Source: Macropodus opercularis
Taxonomy: Eukaryota > Chordata > Actinopteri > Anabantiformes > Osphronemidae
Direction of reading: 5' to 3'
Assembly (NCBI GenBank): GCA_030770545.1
Contig: CM061109.1
Coordinates: 3,534,001 to 3,598,000 of the forward strand
Length of the DNA stretch: 64,000 nt
Every line of letters begins with the position of its first letter. Position 1 is the stretch's first letter. The notes below the pieces were generated by a model that saw nothing but the letters and a program-made list of their open reading frames with translations, was not told where the DNA came from and ran no database searches. Below, one piece after another: positions 22,418 through 34,800 of this stretch. The position numbers were made by a program, and so were the translations under genes.

Positions 22418-23913
22418 ACCAGACAGTGACTACAGTTTGTAACTCCTTGCTGTGCACAGTTAGTACAAATAAACACCCTACCCCTTCTTGTAACAGGTAT
22501 CATGTTTGATGTAGTAGGTGTGTCACTGCTGTATATGGGCTGAGGATGAGTTTGTGTCTGGGGGTGACTTGGTGATTGCCCAGTCTTCCAATGAGCTGCT
22601 TGCTGGTCCATTAAGGCTTCAACCATGTGTGTGAGAGTCTCTACTTGGGTACTCAGTTGTTGCATCGTTTGTTTCTCGTTCTCATCAGTGGTTTGCTTTC
22701 CTTCATCCACTCGAACATAATGAGCATGTGTTGTCTTTTGTTTTGGGCCGTGGCCCAGCCTACGTTGGTGTTCATTTTCATCACTGATTATCTTCATGAC
22801 CTGGCTGAGAATTTCTTCATCAGTGACTTGGCTGTTCGTGAGGAGTAGTCTCAGTTGCTGTCTGATGTCTGTGTGTTTTGACCCAAGACCCTGGTAGATG
22901 GTATGGAGAAACACCTCCTGAATGGTTTGGGGGTCATACCGAATGTCTGCAACGGCCTGTTTCGACTGAAAGATGATTTTCTGTTTGAGTCCAATCATAC
23001 GATACAGGAACTGCTGAGGAGGTTCGTGTTCATTTTGCTTTGCACACATAAGCTCCTGGAACAGTTCTGTGCTGGCTTTCTCTCCGAGATGGGAACTGAG
23101 AAATCCTTTGATTTCACTTGTTGTGATTTCTTCTTTATTAATAAGCATGTCCTTAAAGGCACCTGGTTTTATAATCCTCAATACCCTTCGAATTACTTCC
23201 ATCTCAGTAAAGCCCTCCTTAACTCCTTCGTCTATCTGTTTGCTAATACCACTATACGTGATGTCAGAATGGAGGTCTCCAATCTGTCCCCCATGTATTT
23301 TAAACTCCCTCCGCTGGAGATAAGATAAATCCTTTAAGGAAACCATCGCTCCTGAGGCTAAAGGTAATGGGGTGTTACATGTTACTGGTGTATCAGTGTT
23401 CGCCGAGTGCTGTGGGCCCTGACCGGTCAATGGAGCACCAGTCCACGTGTCATGCACTTGTGCTGTCCCCTTTCTTGCAGTATCATGGTTCCCGATTATG
23501 CTGCACACCAGGTCATTTAGTGACAGTAGTTGGCCCATCCCTTGGTCTTCAGATTTCAGTAACATTTCAGACTGCATATATTTAAGGATGTAATCTACAC
23601 ACCCTTCTTCGTCTGTGGACTCTAGCTCCTCTGCATGTTGGCTACTAGTAGCAATGTCTCTGGCCAGCACGTAGGCTTCATTGCCCGAGGGCTTGTACAA
23701 GTTCTTTTTAATGCACCACACCAGTTCCTTACGTGCTGTGGACATGACGTTCCTGGTCTGATGAGACAGCAGTGCGGTTCCCTTGGGAGAATAAGGACAC
23801 TTGTAGATTTTCTGTTCCTTCTCACGGACACCCACTGGTTGTCGTCTCAGCTGTCGTCTCGTCACTTCACGTTGGCCCTGTGGTTCTGATTGCGTTGGAT
23901 CAGTTCCCCTCAA
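22294..23913 (-). CDS. gag: Gypsy Gag (capsid and zinc knuckle), copy A
   Basis: Open frame of 539 codons. The first in-frame ATG is at 23745-23743, preceded by a non-ATG stretch, giving about 483 residues. A CX2CX4HX4C zinc knuckle (CLVCGEAGHRAVGC) lies 29 residues before the stop, as in nucleocapsid regions that bind RNA. The upstream part would form the capsid shell of the retrotransposon particle. It overlaps pol in the -1 frame; a TTAAAAAG stretch in the overlap could be a slip site, but it is not a classic heptamer. No internal stop is seen. Confidence 0.85.
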   Translation of the reverse strand: MRGTDPTQSEPQGQREVTRRQLRRQPVGVREKEQKIYKCPYSPKGTALLSHQTRNVMSTARKELVWCIKKNLYKPSGNEAYVLARDIATSSQHAEELESTDEEGCVDYILKYMQSEMLLKSEDQGMGQLLSLNDLVCSIIGNHDTARKGTAQVHDTWTGAPLTGQGPQHSANTDTPVTCNTPLPLASGAMVSLKDLSYLQRREFKIHGGQIGDLHSDITYSGISKQIDEGVKEGFTEMEVIRRVLRIIKPGAFKDMLINKEEITTSEIKGFLSSHLGEKASTELFQELMCAKQNEHEPPQQFLYRMIGLKQKIIFQSKQAVADIRYDPQTIQEVFLHTIYQGLGSKHTDIRQQLRLLLTNSQVTDEEILSQVMKIISDENEHQRRLGHGPKQKTTHAHYVRVDEGKQTTDENEKQTMQQLSTQVETLTHMVEALMDQQAAHWKTGQSPSHPQTQTHPQPIYSSDTPTTSNMIPVTRRGRVFICTNCAQQGVTNCSHCLVCGEAGHRAVGCLKRPRQSGNEERSLLRDNQRPSHSSSPAA

Positions 23914-23931
23914 ATGTTATGATGGAAGCTG

Positions 23932-23949
23932 ATCCCGGACGAGCCCCCA
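23932..23949 (-). promoter_or_regulatory. Primer binding site, tRNA-Pro
   Basis: TGGGGGCTCGTCCGGGAT on the minus strand is an 18-nt perfect complement of the 3' end of vertebrate tRNA-Pro. It is the same primer site as in murine leukemia virus. It sits 5 nt after the 5' LTR. Confidence 0.9.
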
Positions 23950-23954
23950 CAATT

Positions 23955-24556
23955 TGTTACGAGTCCCAAGTCGGGTACCAGCGCAGCAAAGATGAAGCTG
24001 GGAAACAGGTAACAATCAGGAGCAATTATGGATTGAAGCGCTCAGTTCACCTTCCCGAATAGCCTTTCTCTTTATTCATCTTTTCAACTAATAACAAAAC
24101 ATTTACTTCACTTAATATAATTTAACTCTATTAGCAATGTAAATCAACAAAAAATAACTTATCACAAAAAGATGTGCGTGTAGGAGCCTAAATACTATTA
24201 CTATGAAAAGCAAATACATATGGTGTCCGTCTGCAGGACATAGTGTAGCAGACAGATGACACGGCGCATGCGCTACTCGACACGCCATGCGTCTCACTGC
24301 TCACGTAGCGTGTAGCGAACTTCTAAACTCTAATTAAAGTTCATTGTAAGAGTGTACGTTCCCTATAAACAATTTAATAACATTCGCCGTACAAATATAA
24401 ACTCTCTCTAATGTGGTTTTCATTAGTTTTCCACCAATTACTAACCTGGGAAACAGGTAACAATCAGGAGCAATTATGGATTGAAGCGCTCAGTTCACCT
24501 TCCCGAATAGCCTTGAGGTGGGGGCGGAGCTCCACCGCAAAAGCCTCCCTGGTGCA
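23955..24556 (-). repeat. Gypsy 5' LTR (copy A), abutting the macrosatellite
   Basis: 602 bp, TG...CA, same internal 69-bp repeat. Its outer edge is followed at once by macrosatellite unit 1 (ACATTCATTCCGAGC), a sequence that lies in mid-unit elsewhere in the array (GTATGACACATTCGTTCCGAG). Confidence 0.95.
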
Positions 24557-24649
24557 ACATTCATTCCGAGCAACGTACCCTGTAGTGTGCTTATCAGCAA
24601 TGCACACGGGACACTGAAGGAGTCATCGCAAAGCTTATGATGTTATTAT

Positions 24650-25872
24650 ATCAGTCATACGCCCATTTTATTCAGATGGGACATCCCTAGATGTATGAAT
24701 GCTCTAAAACATAAAATCAACTCAAATAAAACTAAATACAAGCTAGGTTTACCACAAAGTGACACAAATGAAGACAAAAAAAATCTGCTTTAAAACATAG
24801 GCCACAATGTTGCTGAACTTTTTCTTACACATGTGGTCGATTCTCTTTAAACCCATTAATGACTTACACAACGTAAGACTTCAGTATCTGTAATATCCTA
24901 CATGTAACTTCACTGTAACATTCACTGACCACTAAAGAAATTACAGAACGCGTCAGGTGACTAAACCATTTCACAGAGCTACACACACATTCTTCACCTA
25001 CACATAGTTGCTTCAGAACACTGGACTCACTCTGAATGGAGCGTCCGCTGTCTGCCTCCTGTCCCGGATGTCAGGCGGGAATCCAGTCCTGTTTCTGTGG
25101 AGCAGGTGGAACTTTTCCCTGGTGTCGGCTGTAACCATTAGTCTGGACTCAGGCGCCGGTCAGCAGACTGTCCATCACACTTTTATACTACAAAATAAAA
25201 CCAATATAAATCAAATTAATCAAAATACAAGCTAGGTTTAACACAAAGGTACATGTAAGTAGACACAGAAGTTTTAAAGCTATGCCCAAATCAATGCTTT
25301 GCCCCAACCTACAGGGAACTCCTGTAATCTGTCAATACCCAAAGCATCTATTCTATACATTTGCACTTTCAGTCCAAAACCTGTTAACTAATGATCAGTA
25401 GCCTGAGCATCACAGAGAGGAGACTTGTTGGCTCTCGCCTCAACAATGAGTTTATGTTACAAGTTCAGAGGTTCATCGTAAAATACTGTGATGTAATTTC
25501 AGTTTGTATGTGATATAAAAGATGGTTCATAACACTGTACTCACTGTGAACGGAGCATCCGCTGTCCGCCTCCTGTTCCGAACATCAGGCGGGAATCCAG
25601 TCCTCCTTTTTCTGTTTAGAGGAACCTTTCCCTTGTGTCGACTGTAACCCTCAGTCTGGACTCAGGCGTCAGTCGGCAGACTGTCCGTCCAACTTCTGAC
25701 ACCAAGATGTCGTGGAAAAACCTTCTTCAAATGCTGGAACATACTGAGAAAACTAGAGGAGCATGTTGGTGTAATGAACCAGCTCAACGTTTAGTACGTG
25801 CTGGCATGAGGAAGACATCCTACAGCGAACCACTGTCTTCTGATGGATGTTAACACCAGAGCTTCTTATATA
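24650..25872 (-). ncRNA. Putative spliced mini-gene inside each macrosatellite unit (unit 1 shown)
   Basis: Minus-strand signals in order: TATATAAG (25872-25865) with a CCACCCC-type box upstream; first exon to 25545; donor ACA|GTGAGT; intron ending TTTTATTTTGTAG; exon 25187-25031; donor AGA|GTGAGT; intron ending TTTTATGTTTTAG; last exon from 24703; AATAAA at 24672-24667 followed by GT-rich sequence. Spliced length would be about 500 nt. The longest minus-strand frames are short (about 20-45 codons) and no protein family is recognisable, so a non-coding RNA is favoured. The exon-2 acceptor overlaps a TATAAAAG. A rival plus-strand reading has TATAAAAG at 25514-25521 and a 48-codon ATG frame from 25708. 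The same signals recur at unit spacing. Confidence 0.4.
25865..25872 (-). promoter_or_regulatory. TATA box of the macrosatellite unit (unit 1)
   Basis: TATATAAG on the minus strand fits TATAWAAR. A CCACCCC-type box and an inverted CAAT-like CAATGG lie just upstream. The same box is at 27466-27473 in unit 2 and is repeated in each full unit. Confidence 0.45.
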
Positions 25873-28800
25873 TTGTAACACAATGGTTTAGCCACCCCTC
25901 GCATGCTACCTGCTGTCTAAACGCATGTTCCATTTGGCCAACAGACCAACCTGGTAAAGCTTCTAACTTCCCCATTTTGTTCCCTGTGGTTGTGTAGATT
26001 CACTTGGGCCGGTGCTTAAACTTTCAATGGGCTTATCATTCACACAGGGGTTTTCACTCACACTGATCTTCCCATCTCATCGTATGGTTGGATCTTATCA
26101 AACATACTCTAACTTTGGGTGACTCTCTTCAGCCAGGTAGTTTGTATGACACATCCGTTCCGAGCAACGTACCCTGTAGTGTGCTTATCAGCAATGCACA
26201 CGGGACACTGAAGGAGTCATCGCAAAGCTTATGATGTTATTATATCAGTCATACGCCCATTTTATTCAGATGGGACATCCCTAGATGTATGAATGCTCTA
26301 AAACATAAAATCAACTCAAATAAAACTAAATACAAGCTAGGTTTACCACAAAGTGACACAAATGAAGACAAAAAAAATCTGCTTTAAAACATAGGCCACA
26401 ATGTTGCTGAACTTTTTCTTACACATGTGGTCGATTCTCTTTAAACCCATTAATGACTTACACAACGTAAGACTTCAGTATTTGTAATATACTACATGTA
26501 ACTTCACTGTAACATTCACTGACCACTAAAGAAATTACAGAACGCGTCAGGTGACTAAACCATTTCACAGAGCTACACACACATTCTTCACCTACACATA
26601 GTTGCTTCAGAACACTGGACTCACTCTGAATGGAGCGTCCGCTGTCTGCCTCCTGTCCCGGATGTCAGGCGGGAATCCAGTCCTGTTTCTGTGGAGCAGG
26701 TGGAACTTTTCCCTGGTGTCGGCTGTAACCATAAGTCTGGACTCAGGCGCCGGTCAGCAGACTGTCCATCACACTTTTATACTACAAAATAAAACCAATA
26801 TAAATCAAATTAATCAAAATACAAGCTAGGTTTAACACAAAGGTACATGTAAGTAGACACAGAAGTTTTAAAGCTATGCCCAAATCAATGCTTTGCCCCA
26901 ACCTACAGGGAACTACTGTAATCTGTCAATACCCAAAGCATCTATTCTATACATTTGCACTTTCAGTCCAAAACCTGTTAACTAATGATCAGTAGCCTGA
27001 GCATCACAGAGAGGAGACTTGTTGGCTCTCGCCTCAACAATGAGTTTATGTTACAAGTTCAGAGGTTCATCGTAAAATACTGTGATGTAATTTCACTTTG
27101 TATGTGATATAAAAGATGGTTCATAACACTGTACTCACTGTGAACGGAGCATCCGCTGTCCGCCTCCTGTTCCGAACATCAGGCGGGAATCCAGTCCTCC
27201 TTTTTCTGTTTAGAGGAACCTTTCCCTTGTGTCGACTGTAACCCTCAGTCTGGACTCAGGCGTCAGTCGGCAGACTGTCCGTCCAACTTCTGACACCAAG
27301 ATGTCGTGGAAAAACCTTCTTCTTATGACAAATGCTGGAACATACTGAGAAAACTAGAGGAGCATGTTGGTGTAATGAACCAGCTCAACGTTTAGTACGT
27401 GCTGGCATGAGGAAGACATCCTACAGCAAACCACAGTCTTCTGATGGATGTTAACACCAGAGCTTCTTATATATTGTAACACAATGGTTTAGCCACCCCT
27501 CGCATGCTACCTGCTGTCTAAACGCATGTTCCATTTGGCCAACACACCAACCTGGTAAAGCTTCTAACTTCCCCATTTTGTTCCCTGTGGTTGTGTAGAT
27601 TCACTTGGGCCGGTGCTTAAACTTTCAATGGGCTTATCATTCACACAGGGGTTTTCACTCACACTGATCTTCCCATCTCATCGTATGGTTGGATCTTATC
27701 AAACATACTCTAACTTTGGGTGACTCTCTTCAGCCAGGTAGTTTGTATGACACATTCGTTCCGAGCAACGTACCCTGTAGTGTGCTTATCAGCAATGCAC
27801 ACGGGACACTGAAGGAGTCATCGCAAAGCTTATGATGTTATTATATCAGTCATACGCCCATTTTATTCAGATGGGACATCCCTAGATGTATGAATGCTCT
27901 AAAACATAAAATCAACTCAAATAAAACTAAATACAAGCTAGGTTTACCACAAAGTGACACAAATGAAGACAAAAAAAATCTGCTTTAAAACATAGGCCAC
28001 AATGTTGCTGAACTTTTTCTTACACATGTGGTCGATTCTCTTTAAACCCATTAATGACTTACACAACGTAAGACTTCAGTATTTGTAATATCCTACATGT
28101 AACTTCACTGTAACATTCACTGACCACTAAAGAAATTACAGAACGCGTCAGGTGACTAAACCATTTCACAGAGCTACACACACATTCTTCACCTACACAT
28201 AGTTGCTTCAGAACACTGGACTCACTCTGAATGGAGCGTCCGCTGTCTGCCTCCTGTCCCGGATGTCAGGTGGGAATCCAGTCCTGTTTCTGTGGAGCAG
28301 GTGGAACTTTTCCCTGGTGTCGGCTGTAACCATAAGTCTGGACTCAGGCGCCGGTCAGCACACTGTCCATCACACTTTTATACTACAAAATAAAACCAAT
28401 ATAAATCAAATTAATCAAAATACAAGCTAGGTTTAACACAAAGGTACATGTAAGTAGACACAGAAGTTTTAAAGCTATGCCCAAATCAATGCTTTGCCCC
28501 AACCTACTGGGAACTCCTGTAATCTGTCAATACCCAAAGCATCTATTCTATACATTTGCACTTTCAGTCCAAAACCTGTTAACTAATGATCAGTAGCCTG
28601 AGCATCACAGAGAGGAGACTTGTTGGCTCTCGCCTCAACAATGAGTTTATGTTACAAGTTCAGAGGTTCATCGTAAAATACTGTGATGTAATTTCAGTTT
28701 GTATGTGATATAAAAGATGGTTCATAACACTGTACTCACTGTGAACGGAGCATCCGCTGTCCGCCTCCTGTTCCGAACATCAGGCGGGAATCCAGTCCTC

Positions 28801-31800
28801 CTTTTTCTGTTTAGAGGAACCTTTCCCTTGTGTCGACTGTAACCCTCAGTCTGGACTCAGGCGTCAGTCGGCAGACTGTCCGTCCAACTTCTGACACCAA
28901 GATGTCGTGGAAAAACTTTCTTCAAATGCTGGAACATACTGAGAAAACTAGAGGAGCATGTTGGTGTAATGAACCAGCTCAACGTTTAGTACGTGCTGGC
29001 ATGAGGAAGACATCCTACAGCGAACCGCTGTCTTCTGATGGATGTTAACACCAGAGCTTCTTATATATTGTAACACAATGGTTTAGCCACCCCTCGCATG
29101 CTACCTGCTGTCTAAACGCATGTTCCATTTGGCCAACACACCAACCTGGTAAAGCTTCTAACTTCCCCATTTTGTTCCCTGTGGTTGTGTAGATTCACTT
29201 GGGCCGGTGCTTAAACTTTCAATGGGCTTATCATTCACACAGGGGTTTTCACTCACACTGATCTTCCCATCTCATCGTATGGTTGGATCTTATCACACAT
29301 ACTCTAACTTTGGGTGACTCTCTTCAGCCAGGTAGTTTGTATGACACATTGGTTCCGAGCAACGTACCCTGTAGTGTGCTTATCAGCAATGCACACGGGA
29401 CACTGAAGGAGTCATCGCAAAGCTTATGATGTTATTATATCAGTCATACGCCCATTTTATTCAGATGGGACATCCCTAGATGTATGAATGCTCTAAAACA
29501 TGAAATCAACTCAAATAAAACTAAATACAAGCTAGGTTTACCACAAAGTGACACAAATGAAGACAAAAAAAATCTGCTTTAAAACATAGGCCACAATGTT
29601 GCTGAACTTTTTCTTACACATGTGGTCGATTCTCTTTAAACCCATTAATGACTTACACAAGGTAAGACTTCAGTATTTGTAATATCCTACATGTAACTTC
29701 ACTGTAACATTCACTGACCACTCAAGAAATTACAGAACGCGTCAGGTGACTAAACCATTTCACAGAGCTACACACACATTCTTCACCTACACATAGTTGC
29801 TTCAGAACACTGGACTCACTCTGAATGGAGCGTCCGCTGTCTGCCTCCTGTCCCGGATGTCAGGCGGGAATCCAGTCCTGTTTCTGTGGAGCAGGTGGAA
29901 CTTTTCCCTGGTGTCGGCTGTAACCATCAGTCTGGACTCAGGCGCCGGTCAGCAGACTGTCCATCACACTTTTATACTACAAAATAAAACCAATATAAAT
30001 CAAATTAATCAAAATACAAGCTAGGTTTAACACAAAGGTACATGTAAGTAGACACAGAAGTTTTAAAGCTATGCCCAAATCAATGCTTTGCCCCAACCTA
30101 CAGGGAACTACTGTAATCTGTCAATACCCAAAGCATCTATTCTATACATTTGCACTTTCAGTCCAAAACCTGTTAACTAATGATCAGTAGCCTGAGCATC
30201 ACAGAGAGGAGACTTGTTGGCTCTCGCCTCAACAATGAGTTTATGTTACAAGTTCAGAGGTTCATCGTAAAATACTGTGATGTAATTTCACTTTGTATGT
30301 GATATAAAAGATGGTTCATAACACTGTACTCACTGTGAACGGAGCATCCGCTGTCCGCCTCCTGTTCCGAACATCAGGCGGGAATCCAGTCCTCCTTTTT
30401 CTGTTTAGAGGAACCTTTCCCTTGTGTCGACTGTAACCCTCAGTCTGGACTCAGGCGTCAGTCGGCAGACTGTCCGTCCAACTTCTGACACCAAGATGTC
30501 GTGGAAAAACCTTCTTCAAATGCTGGAACATACTGAGAAAACTAGAGGAGCATGTTGGTGTAATGAACCAGCTCAACGTTTAGTACGTGCTGGCATGAGG
30601 AAGACATCCTACAGCGAACCACTGTCTTCTGATGGATGTTAACACCAGAGCTTCTTATATATTGTAACACAATGGTTTAGCCACCCCTCGCATGCTACCT
30701 GCTGTCTAAACGCATGTTCCATTTGGCCAACACACCAACCTGGTAAAGCTTCTAACTTCCCCATTTTGTTCCCTGTGGTTGTGTAGATTCACTTGGGCCG
30801 GTGCTTAAACTTTCAATGGGCTTATCATTCACACAGGGGTTTTCACTCACACTGATCTTCCCATCTCATCGTATGGTTGGATCTTATCAAACATACTCTA
30901 ACTTTGGGTGACTCTCTTCAGCCAGGTAGTTTGTATGACACATCCGTTCCGAGCAACGTACCCTGTAGTGTGCTTATCAGCAATGCACATGGGACACTGA
31001 AGGAGTCATCGCAAAGCTTATGATGTTATTATATCAGTCATACGCCCATTTTATTCAGATGGGACATCCCTAGATGTATGAATGCTCTAAAACATAAAAT
31101 CAACTCAAATAAAACTAAATACAAGCTAGGTTTACCACAAAGTGACACAAATGAAGACAAAAAAAATCTGCTTTAAAACATAGGCCACAATGTTGCTGAA
31201 CTTTTTCTTACACATGTGGTCGATTCTCTTTAAACCCATTAATGACTTACACAAGGTAAGACTTCAGTATTTGTAATATCCTACATGTAACTTCACTGTA
31301 ACATTCACTGACCACTCAAGAAATTACAGAACGCGTCAGGTGACTAAACCATTTCACAGAGCTACACACACATTCTTCACCTACACATAGTTGCTTCAGA
31401 ACACTGGACTCACTCTGAATGGAGCGTCCGCTGTCTGCCTCCTGTCCCGGATGTCAGGCGGGAATCCAGTCCTGTTTCTGTGGAGCAGGTGGAACTTTTC
31501 CCTGGTGTCGGCTGTAACCATTAGTCTGGACTCAGGCGCCGGTCAGCAGACTGTCCATCACACTTTTATACTACAAAATAAAACCAATATAAATCAAATT
31601 AATCAAAATACAAGCTAGGTTTAACACAAAGGTACATGTAAGTAGACACAGAAGTTTTAAAGCTATGCCCAAATCAATGCTTTGCCCCAACCTACAGGGA
31701 ACTACTGTAATCTGTCAATACCCAAAGCATCTATTCTATACATTTGCACTTTCAGTCCAAAACCTGTTAACTAATGATCAGTAGCCTGAGCATCACAGAG

Positions 31801-34800
31801 AGGAGACTTGTTGGCTCTCGCCTCAACAATGAGTTTATGTTACAAGTTCAGAGGTTCATCGTAAAATACTGTGATGTAATTTCAGTTTGTATGTGATATA
31901 AAAGATGGTTCATAACACTGTACTCACTGTGAACGGAGCATCCGCTGTCCGCCTCCTGTTCCGAACATCAGGCGGGAATCCAGTCCTCCTTTTTCTGTTT
32001 AGAGGAACCTTTCCCTTGTGTCGACTGTAACCCTCAGTCTGGACTCAGGCGTCAGTCGGCAGACTGTCCGTCCAACTTCTGACACCAAGATGTCGTGGAA
32101 AAACCTTCTTCAAATGCTGGAACATACTGAGAAAACTAGAGGAGCATGTTGGTGTAATGAACCAGCTCAACGTTTAGTACGTGCTGGCATGAGGAAGACA
32201 TCCTACAGCGAACCACTGTCTTCTGATGGATGTTAACACCAGAGCTTCTTATATATTGTAACACAATGGTTTAGCCACCCCTCGCATGCTACCTGCTGTC
32301 TAAACGCATGTTCCATTTGGCCAACAGACCAACCTGGTAAAGCTTCTAACTTCCCCATTTTGTTCCCTGTGGTTGTGTGGATTCACTTGGGCCGGTGCTT
32401 AAACTTTCAATGGGCTTATCATTCACACAGGGGTTTTCACTCACACTGATCTTCCCATCTCATCGTATGGTTGGATCTTATCACACATACTCTAACTTTG
32501 GGTGACTCTCTTCAGCCAGGTAGTTTGTATGACACATTCGTTCCGAGCAACGTACCCTGTAGTGTGCTTATCAGCAATGCACACGGGACACTGAAGGAGT
32601 CATCGCAAAGCTTATGATGTTATTATATCAGTCATACGCCCATTTTATTCAGATGGGACATCCCTAGATGTATGAATGCTCTAAAACATAAAATCAACTC
32701 AAATAAAACTAAATACAAGCTAGGTTTACCACAAAGTGACACAAATGAAGACAAAAAAAATCTGCTTTAAAACATAGGCCACAATGTTGCTGAACTTTTT
32801 CTTACACATGTGGTCGATTCTCTTTAAACCCATTAATGACTTACACAACGTAAGACTTCAGTATTTGTAATATCCTACATGTAACTTCACTGTAACATTC
32901 ACTGACCACTAAAGAAATTACAGAACGCGTCAGGTGACTAAACCATTTCACAGAGCTACACACACATTCTTCACCTACACATAGTTGCTTCAGAACACTG
33001 GACTCACTCTGAATGGAGCGTCCGCTGTCTGCCTCCTGTCCCGGATGTCAGGCGGGAATCCAGTCCTGTTTCTGTGGAGCAGGTGGAACTTTTCCCTGGT
33101 GTCGGCTGTAACCATTAGTCTGGACTCAGGTGCCGGTCATCAGACTGTCCATCACACTTTTATACTACAAAATAAAACCAATATAAATCAAATTAATCAA
33201 AATACAAGCTAGGTTTAACACAAAGGTACATGTAAGTAGACACAGAAGTTTTAAAGCTATGCCCAAATCAATGCTTTGCCCCAACCTACAGGGAACTACT
33301 GTAATCTGTCAATACCCAAAGCATCTATTCTATACATTTGCACTTTCAGTCCAAAACCTGTTAACTAATGATCAGTAGCCTGAGCATCACAGAGAGGAGA
33401 CTTGTTGGCTCTCGCCTCAACAATGAGTTTATGTTACAAGTTCAGAGGTTCATCGTAAAATACTGTGATGTAATTTCAGTTTGTATGTGATATAAAAGAT
33501 GGTTCATAACACTGTACTCACTGTGAACGGAGCATCCGCTGTCCGCCTCCTGTTCCGAACATCAGGCGGGAATCCAGTCCTCCTTTTTCTGTTTAGAGGA
33601 ACCTTTCCCTTGTGTCGACTGTAACCCTCAGTCTGGACTCAGGCGTCAGTCGGCAGACTGTCCGTCCAACTTCTGACACCAAGATGTTGGTGGAAAAACC
33701 TTCTTCAAATGCTGGAACATACTGAGAAAACTAGAGGAGCATGTTGGTGTAATGAACCAGCTCAACGTTTAGTACGTGCTGGCATGAGGAAGACATCCTA
33801 CAGCGAACCACTGTCTTCTGATGGATGTTAACACCAGAGCTTCTTATATATTGTAACACAATGGTTTAGCCACCCCTCGCATGCTACCTGCTGTCTAAAC
33901 GCATGTTCCATTTGGCCAACACACCAACATGGTAAAGCTTCTAACTTCCCCATTTTGTTCCCTGTGGTTGTGTAGATTCACTTGGGCCGGTGCTTAAACT
34001 TTCAATGGGCTTATCATTCACACAGGGGTTTTCACTCACACTGATCTTCCCATCTCATCGTATGGTTGGATCTTATCACACATACTCTAACTTTGGGTGA
34101 CTCTCTTCAGCCAGGTAGTTTGTATGACACATTCGTTCCGAGCAACGTACCCTGTAGTGTGCTTATCAGCAATGCACACGGGACACTGAAGGAGTCATCG
34201 CAAAGCTTATGATGTTATTATATCAGTCATACGCCCATTTTATTCAGATGGGACATCCCTAGATGTATGAATGCTCTAAAACATAAAATCAACTCAAATA
34301 AAACTAAATACAAGCTAGGTTTACCACAAAGTGACACAAATGAAGACAAAAAAAATCTGCTTTAAAACATAGGCCACAATGTTGCTGAACTTTTTCTTAC
34401 ACATGTGGTCGATTCTCTTTAAACCCATTAATGACTTACACAACGTAAGACTTCAGTATTTGTAATATCCTACATGTAACTTCACTGTAACATTCACTGA
34501 CCACTAAAGAAATTACAGAACGCGTCAGGTGACTAAACCCTTTCACAGAGCTACACACACATTCTTCACCTACACATAGTTGCTTCAGAACACTGGACTC
34601 ACTCTGAATGGAGCGTCCGCTGTCTGCCTCCTGTCCCGGATGTCAGGCGGGAATCCAGTCCTGTTTCTGTGGAGCAGGTGGAACTTTTCCCTGGTGTCGG
34701 CTGTAACCATTAGTCTGGACTCAGGCGCCGGTCAGCAGACTGTCCATCACACTTTTATACTACAAAATAAAACCAATATAAATCAAATTAATCAAAATAC

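Larger units (their letters stand above)
1..24556. repeat. Segmental duplication, copy A
   Basis: This segment repeats in the same orientation from 38141. Position 1 aligns to 38141. The offset grows to about 42.16 kb by 5425, 42.73 kb by 8781 and 42.49 kb inside the Gypsy element because of private insertions and deletions. By eye the copies differ by only a few substitutions per several hundred bases. Shared insertions (piggyBac, LINE tail, Gypsy) predate the duplication. Changes seen only in copy A are a LINE fragment at 11212-12018, loss of about 591 bp at 6279/6280 and loss of about 545 bp near 10527. The left limit is the window edge, so the homology may extend further left. Confidence 0.95.
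16837..24556 (-). mobile_element. Ty3/Gypsy LTR retrotransposon (copy A), full length but inactivated
   Basis: About 7.7 kb: 5' LTR at 23955-24556, tRNA-Pro primer binding site, gag, pol (protease, RT, RNase H, integrase), then 3' LTR at 16837-17438, all on the minus strand. No env is seen between integrase and the 3' LTR. The LTRs are 602 bp each with two differences. Pol carries frameshifts in this copy. The flanking 5-mers differ (AATAA on the left, ACATT on the right), so there is no target-site duplication. Confidence 0.95.

Noticed and set aside
25008..25235. Plus-strand 75-codon frame present in every unit
   Set aside because: It starts with a non-ATG codon, crosses the putative minus-strand exon and ends in AT-rich intron-like sequence, so it looks like a shadow of the minus-strand module.
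25635..25853. Plus-strand 72-codon frame repeated in most units as a protein gene
   Set aside because: The frame begins with GTG; from its first ATG it is 48 codons. It is broken by small insertions in units 2 and 6. Near-identity of the units makes its preservation uninformative. Kept only as an alternative reading.
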